NCBI GenBank assembly: GCA_910583795.1
Contig: CAJTZQ010000030.1
Span: 25,976 to 45,450, forward strand
DNA length: 19,475 bases
Direction: 5' to 3'
Source of the DNA: an uncultured Muribaculaceae bacterium
GTDB lineage: Bacteria; Bacteroidota; Bacteroidia; Bacteroidales; Muribaculaceae
Part shown: positions 16,329 to 19,475 of the stretch, in pieces
Layout of the letters: every line of letters starts with the position of its first letter
How positions within the stretch are numbered: position 1 is the first letter of the stretch
The notes under the pieces: generated by a model
Told to the model about the DNA's origin: nothing
What the model saw: only the letters and a program-made list of their open reading frames with translations
Databases searched by the model: none
Program-made: the position numbers and the translations under genes

Positions 16329-16381
16329 TATTTCTATAAATCCATACAAACCAATATGTATCAATCAAATACATCAATTGT
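16329..16381. promoter_or_regulatory. Leader-like A/T-rich stretch next to the newest end of the array
   Basis: These 53 bases lie between the terminator and the first repeat. They contain a perfect 6-bp inverted repeat, ATGTAT / ATACAT (16356-16361 and 16369-16374), 7 bases from the repeat. All worn repeats are at the opposite end, so integration probably occurs here. The leader role is inferred. Confidence 0.45.
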
Positions 16382-17950
16382 GATGTGATTCATAGTGCAA
16401 AAATAATAAATTCTAAGCAAATCACAACAAACCGTCCGAGTTGCTGACGTTGGCTATGATGTGATTCATAGTGCAAAAATAATAAATTCTAAGCAAATCA
16501 CAACAGCTTTCAAGTCGTTCAGCTCTTTTTCCAGATGTGATTCATAGTGCAAAAATAATAAATTCTAAGCAAATCACAACTAATCTGCCCCGGTGTACTT
16601 GTAGCGGGTCAGATGTGATTCATAGTGCAAAAATAATAAATTCTAAGCAAATCACAACAACCGAGAGATTCAACGCATCATTGATTCCGATGTGATTCAT
16701 AGTGCAAAAATAATAAATTCTAAGCAAATCACAACAGGATATTTTGCACTCTTTCAAGATACTCGGATGTGATTCATAGTGCAAAAATAATAAATTCTAA
16801 GCAAATCACAACAAATAGCTTGACTACTATCTTATTTTGCCCGATGTGATTCATAGTGCAAAAATAATAAATTCTAAGCAAATCACAACTATATGTATCA
16901 TATCTTATTCTCCTTTCTGAGATGTGATTCATAGTGCAAAAATAATAAATTCTAAGCAAATCACAACAAGGTCAATCTTCAGTGTATCGTAAGGAATGAT
17001 GTGATTCATAGTGCAAAAATAATAAATTCTAAGCAAATCACAACTATCGAGCGAGAGAATTGAGATGCAAGGTCGATGTGATTCATAGTGCAAAAATAAT
17101 AAATTCTAAGCAAATCACAACAATGAAATCGTCATTGCCCTCGGCAATCTCGATGTGATTCATAGTGCAAAAATAATAAATTCTAAGCAAATCACAACTA
17201 GCCATAGTTGCGAAGGTACGAGCGCATCGATGTGATTCATAGTGCAAAAATAATAAATTCTAAGCAAATCACAACCTTCTTGTGCTTGCGGAGGAATGAG
17301 AGTGTGATGTGATTCATAGTGCAAAAATAATAAATTCTAAGCAAATCACAACGCCGTCCTTGGTGGTATGGACTCCAACATGATGTGATTCATAGTGCAA
17401 AAATAATAAATTCTAAGCAAATCACAACGCCGAAAGGTTACATGAAGTAAGGTCGAAGGATGTGATTCATAGTGCAAAAATAATAAATTCTAAGCAAATC
17501 ACAACTCGATTGCCGACACCGTGAGCGGTGTTTATGATGTGATTCATAGTGCAAAAATAATAAATTCTAAGCAAATCACAACGAAAATTATTTCCCGATA
17601 TTTTGACTTCAGGATGTGATTCATAGTGCAAAAATAATAAATTCTAAGCAAATCACAACCGTTGCGTTTTGCTTTATTTACCGTCCCCGGATGTGATTCA
17701 TAGTGCAAAAATAATAAATTCTAAGAAAATCACAACTAAGTCAAATAAATGGTGTATACACCCAGAGATGTGATTCATAGTGCAAAAATAATAAATTCTA
17801 AGCAAATCACAACTGCTGAAAGAGTGGTACAACGACTTCGCCGGATGTGATTCATAGTGCAAAAATAATAAATTCTAAGCAAATCACAACCTACTTCTCC
17901 TCCTGTCGAATCGATCAGGAGATGTGATTCATAGTGCAAAAATAATAAAT
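16382..17950 (-). CRISPR. Type II-C CRISPR array: 20 full repeats, one truncated repeat, 20 spacers
   Basis: The 47-base repeat, plus-strand ends GATGTGATTC... and ...CAAATCACAAC, starts at 16382, 16458, 16534, 16612, 16689, 16766, 16843, 16921, 16998, 17075, 17152, 17229, 17306, 17382, 17459, 17536, 17613, 17690, 17767, 17844 and 17921. Spacers are 29-31 bases, mostly 30, and all differ. Nineteen of the 20 full repeats are identical. The one at 17690 has C to A in CTAAGCAAAT, and the last (17921-17950) is cut after 30 bases. Pairing with the tracrRNA and the known II-C repeat start GTTGTGATTTGC show that the crRNA strand is the minus strand, convergent with the cas genes. Repeat ends are near-palindromic (GTTGTGATT / AATCACATC). 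Confidence 0.98.
16474..16503 (-). promoter_or_regulatory. Candidate promoter inside each CRISPR repeat (shown for the second repeat)
   Basis: On the crRNA strand, repeat positions 2-4 are TTG and positions 24-31 are TATTTTTG, separated by 19 bases. This matches the Bacteroidetes -33/-7 pattern (TTG, about 19-21, TAnnTTTG). Shown are 16503-16501 and 16481-16474. The same elements occur in every full repeat. In the variant repeat at 17690 both elements are unchanged. The truncated repeat at 17921 keeps only the -7 element. Transcription would start about 10-13 bases before each spacer. Confidence 0.5.
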
Positions 17951-18042
17951 CAAGCCAATATGCATCGCATTACATTATAACCGTTAATATTCAATACGTT
18001 GCAAATTAATATACACTTATTAACCATTTAATAATTGCATAA
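17951..18042. other. Gap between array and ATPase gene
   Basis: These 92 A/T-rich bases separate the truncated repeat from the ATPase stop codon. On the minus strand, which is the direction of both neighbours, I see no hairpin with a T-tract and no full TTG/TAnnTTTG promoter. The best -7 match, TTAATTTG near 18006-18013, lacks a -33 partner. Confidence 0.5.
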
Positions 18043-19194
18043 TCAGATTTCGGGGGTGGAATATAAATCGTTGATGAAGATTCGCATCAGGGGATCTGAA
18101 AGGGTGTAACCTTCAGGCGATTTGTGGAGAAGACCCGAGTTGGTTAATTTTAAAAGTGCGCTCTGTACGGAACTCGATGACGGCAGAGCGTACTTTTTTA
18201 TAAACGACCCACTCATGGGATTTGCAACCACCCTTTCCTTCGCCACAGCATATAATGTTGCTTTCTGACTTACACTGACGTTCGATAAAATCTCACGATA
18301 AATAACTTCATTTGATGCCAACATATCACAAACTGAACGCCGTACAATATCCTGCCCGCAAACAGATCCTATTGCAGTTTCAGCAAAAGCTCCGTTCATA
18401 GTCCGTTGCATATAAAATGTATTGCCATCAAATAATCTGAATGCCCAACGTATAGGTTCATCTTCAATTTCTTTACCATAATCAAGGAAAAGATCTTTTA
18501 CAAACCCGACATATATATCTTCATCAATAGGTCCCAGATACATTATCTCTGAACTGTTATAGAAAGGGCGCTTCGAAGACACAAACATCTCTTGAAGAAT
18601 GCTACGCTCACTGCCGGCAAAAACGAATGATGTATTACTCATTCGCTGTATATGGCTCCGAAGTAACGCCTCAGTATTCTTTTCAGGGTATTTCGTAATC
18701 TGTTGGAACTCATCAATCACTATGATTACCTGTCTACCACACTGTTCCACGAAATTAAAAATCTCCTCGAGGGTATATTCCGGATGCTTTATATCGCCCA
18801 ATTGTATGTCAAATGTCGGCGTACCGCTCATAGGGTCAAAACCAAAAGTTCCTTTTAGAGATTTTAATGCAGACAAAAATCCCCTTACCCTTATTATATT
18901 TTTTGACAACAACTTATCAAATATTGCCTTGCCCAATAAATAAGTAAATTCGCCCAAAGAATTGGTCTGCAAGATGTCAAAGAAAAATGTAAGAAATTCA
19001 TCCTCAATCTCCTTTGAATCTTGGAAAGAAACGTGCACCAATGACGTTTTCCCCATGCGTCTTGGGGAAATCAACACTACATTTCTACCATTCGTCACAG
19101 CAGATGTGAGTTTTTCCTGCTCGAGGACACGATCACAAAAATACGGTCTATTTATTCTGTGACCCAATATGAAGGGGTTGCGAGGTTTATCCAT
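18043..19194 (-). CDS. AAA-type ATP-binding protein with C-terminal winged-helix-like region
   Basis: This 383-residue protein belongs to the archaeal-ATPase-like / STAND-related P-loop group often seen as single genes in Bacteroidales. The N-terminus NPFILGHRINRPYFCDR is typical. Walker A is SPRRMGKTS (43-51), a GxxRxGKT-like variant without the usual first Gly. Walker B is VIIVIDEF (156-163; Asp161, Glu162). A likely sensor 1 is FVFAGSERS (190-198). Residues about 310-375 (LYAVAKERVVA ... YALPSSSSVQSALLKLTNSG ... YTLSDPLMRIFI) look like a winged helix, possibly DNA-binding. There is no signal peptide or membrane segment. The cellular role is unknown; a link to the adjacent CRISPR system is possible only by position. 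Start ATG 19194 lies about 8 bases from the predicted transcription start. Confidence 0.85.
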   Translation of the reverse strand: MDKPRNPFILGHRINRPYFCDRVLEQEKLTSAVTNGRNVVLISPRRMGKTSLVHVSFQDSKEIEDEFLTFFFDILQTNSLGEFTYLLGKAIFDKLLSKNIIRVRGFLSALKSLKGTFGFDPMSGTPTFDIQLGDIKHPEYTLEEIFNFVEQCGRQVIIVIDEFQQITKYPEKNTEALLRSHIQRMSNTSFVFAGSERSILQEMFVSSKRPFYNSSEIMYLGPIDEDIYVGFVKDLFLDYGKEIEDEPIRWAFRLFDGNTFYMQRTMNGAFAETAIGSVCGQDIVRRSVCDMLASNEVIYREILSNVSVSQKATLYAVAKERVVANPMSGSFIKKYALPSSSSVQSALLKLTNSGLLHKSPEGYTLSDPLMRIFINDLYSTPEI

Positions 19195-19208
19195 ATACTA
19201 ATTTTTTA

Positions 19209-19240
19209 CAAAAATAGCGCATTCTTTTCAATTATGCAAA
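19209..19240 (-). promoter_or_regulatory. Promoter of the ATPase gene
   Basis: On the minus strand TTTG (19240-19237), 20 bases, then TATTTTTG (19216-19209) match the Bacteroidetes consensus exactly. The predicted start near 19202 leaves a very short leader before the ATG at 19194. The -33 element sits in ATTTGCATAAT, a word that recurs in the adjacent direct repeats. Confidence 0.65.
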
Positions 19241-19243
19241 TAA

Positions 19244-19320
19244 CATAATGCTATTTGCATAATGTGATCAACATAATGTAATTTACATAATGTAATTTAC
19301 ATAATGCGATTTGCATAATT
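19244..19320. repeat. Five and a half 14-bp direct repeats upstream of the ATPase promoter
   Basis: Units start at 19244, 19258, 19272, 19286 and 19300, each beginning CATAATG. The full forms are CATAATGCTATTTG, CATAATGTGATCAA, CATAATGTAATTTA (twice), CATAATGCGATTTG, and a partial CATAATT at 19314. An inverted copy, ATTATGCAAAT (19231-19241), overlaps the -33 box. The position suggests an operator array or an iteron-like site. Confidence 0.75.
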
Positions 19321-19346
19321 GAAATGGATATAGTTGAATGTAGCTG

Positions 19347-19380
19347 AAAAAGACCCGGAGTTTATATGGCTCCGGGTCTT
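19347..19380 (-). terminator. Intrinsic terminator for a minus-strand gene beyond the right edge
   Basis: AAGACCCGGAG (19350-19360) and CTCCGGGTCTT (19370-19380) form a perfect 11-bp stem with a 9-base loop. On the minus strand a T-tract follows (complement of 19347-19350 plus the stem end); on the plus strand GGGAATG follows, so it acts on minus-strand transcription from outside the window. Confidence 0.75.
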
Positions 19381-19401
19381 GGGAATGAGTAATGATATCA
19401 G

Positions 19402-19440
19402 ACTATATTTTAAACTATATTTTAGAAACTGTTTAAATTT
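19402..19440. repeat. Short tandem words and GAAACTGTTTAAATTT motif near the right edge
   Basis: ACTATATTTTA occurs at 19402 and 19414, followed by GAAACTGTTTAAATTT (19425-19440). The latter word resembles GAACTGGTTAAATTT at 125-139 and the arms of the 1715-1793 inverted repeat. It may be an element end; no open frame follows before the window stops. Confidence 0.3.
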
Positions 19441-19475
19441 GATTTTGAAAAAATGTTATAGGGCATAACAAACCC

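Noticed and set aside
15929..16381. csn2 or cas4 gene that would make the system II-A or II-B
   Set aside because: Only cas2, a terminator and a short leader lie between cas1 and the array, and no further cas gene is found on either side. This supports II-C.
16774..16959. Minus-strand open frame inside the array
   Set aside because: Its repeated LLRIYYFCTMNHI words are just the translated CRISPR repeat.
16429..17920. Spacers matching sequences elsewhere in this window (self-targeting)
   Set aside because: By eye no spacer matches the pyr, cas or ATPase genes. A database search would be needed to name targets.
16429..17920. Apparent coding bias of spacers on the crRNA strand
   Set aside because: Most spacers are open in at least one frame, but 30-base sequences often are, and the other strand gives similar results.

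Overview
The window reads as chromosomal DNA of a Bacteroidota bacterium, most likely order Bacteroidales and perhaps a Muribaculaceae-like gut species. Supporting signs are promoters of the TTG / TAnnTTTG type, A-rich translation starts instead of strong Shine-Dalgarno sites in most genes, a 47-bp type II-C CRISPR repeat beginning GTTGTGATTTGC on the crRNA strand, and a relic of the four-helix-bundle 'suffix' family typical of this order. The family-level placement is inference.

Positions 1-10518 hold the tail of an upstream gene and then a co-directional pyrimidine cluster: pyrC, carA, carB, pyrK, pyrD, pyrF, pyrE, pyrB. Together these encode all six steps from glutamine, bicarbonate and aspartate to UMP: CarAB makes carbamoyl phosphate, PyrB carbamoyl-aspartate, PyrC dihydroorotate, PyrD/PyrK (the NAD-linked class 1B enzyme) orotate, PyrE OMP and PyrF UMP. 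The only good promoter I find lies about 200 bases before pyrC, and the leader between them contains two U-tailed hairpins with a competing pairing, so attenuation (or a small RNA) is plausible. PyrB is unusual: it carries a C-terminal Cys4 segment that looks like the zinc domain of the regulatory subunit PyrI, without PyrI's nucleotide-binding domain.

Positions 10519-11283 form a composite intergenic region: a set of complementary repeats, a decayed four-helix-bundle gene, a tracrRNA gene on the minus strand, and the cas9 promoter.

Positions 11284-17950 are a complete and apparently intact type II-C CRISPR-Cas system: cas9, cas1, cas2, a bidirectional terminator, and an array of 20 full repeats plus one truncated repeat (20 spacers of 29-31 bases). 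The crRNA strand is the minus strand, opposite to the cas genes. Each repeat, read on the crRNA strand, contains a complete Bacteroidetes-type promoter (TTG, 19 bases, TATTTTTG), so each crRNA may be transcribed from its own repeat, as known in Neisseria. The worn repeats lie at the crRNA 5' end, so the array seems to grow at its 3' end beside cas2. The DNA from about 10.5 kb onward is visibly richer in A/T than the pyr cluster.

Positions 17951-19475 hold a minus-strand AAA-type ATPase gene with a C-terminal winged-helix-like region. Five 14-bp direct repeats sit just upstream of its promoter, and a terminator follows for a minus-strand gene beyond the window. No clear terminator separates the ATPase gene from the crRNA strand of the array.
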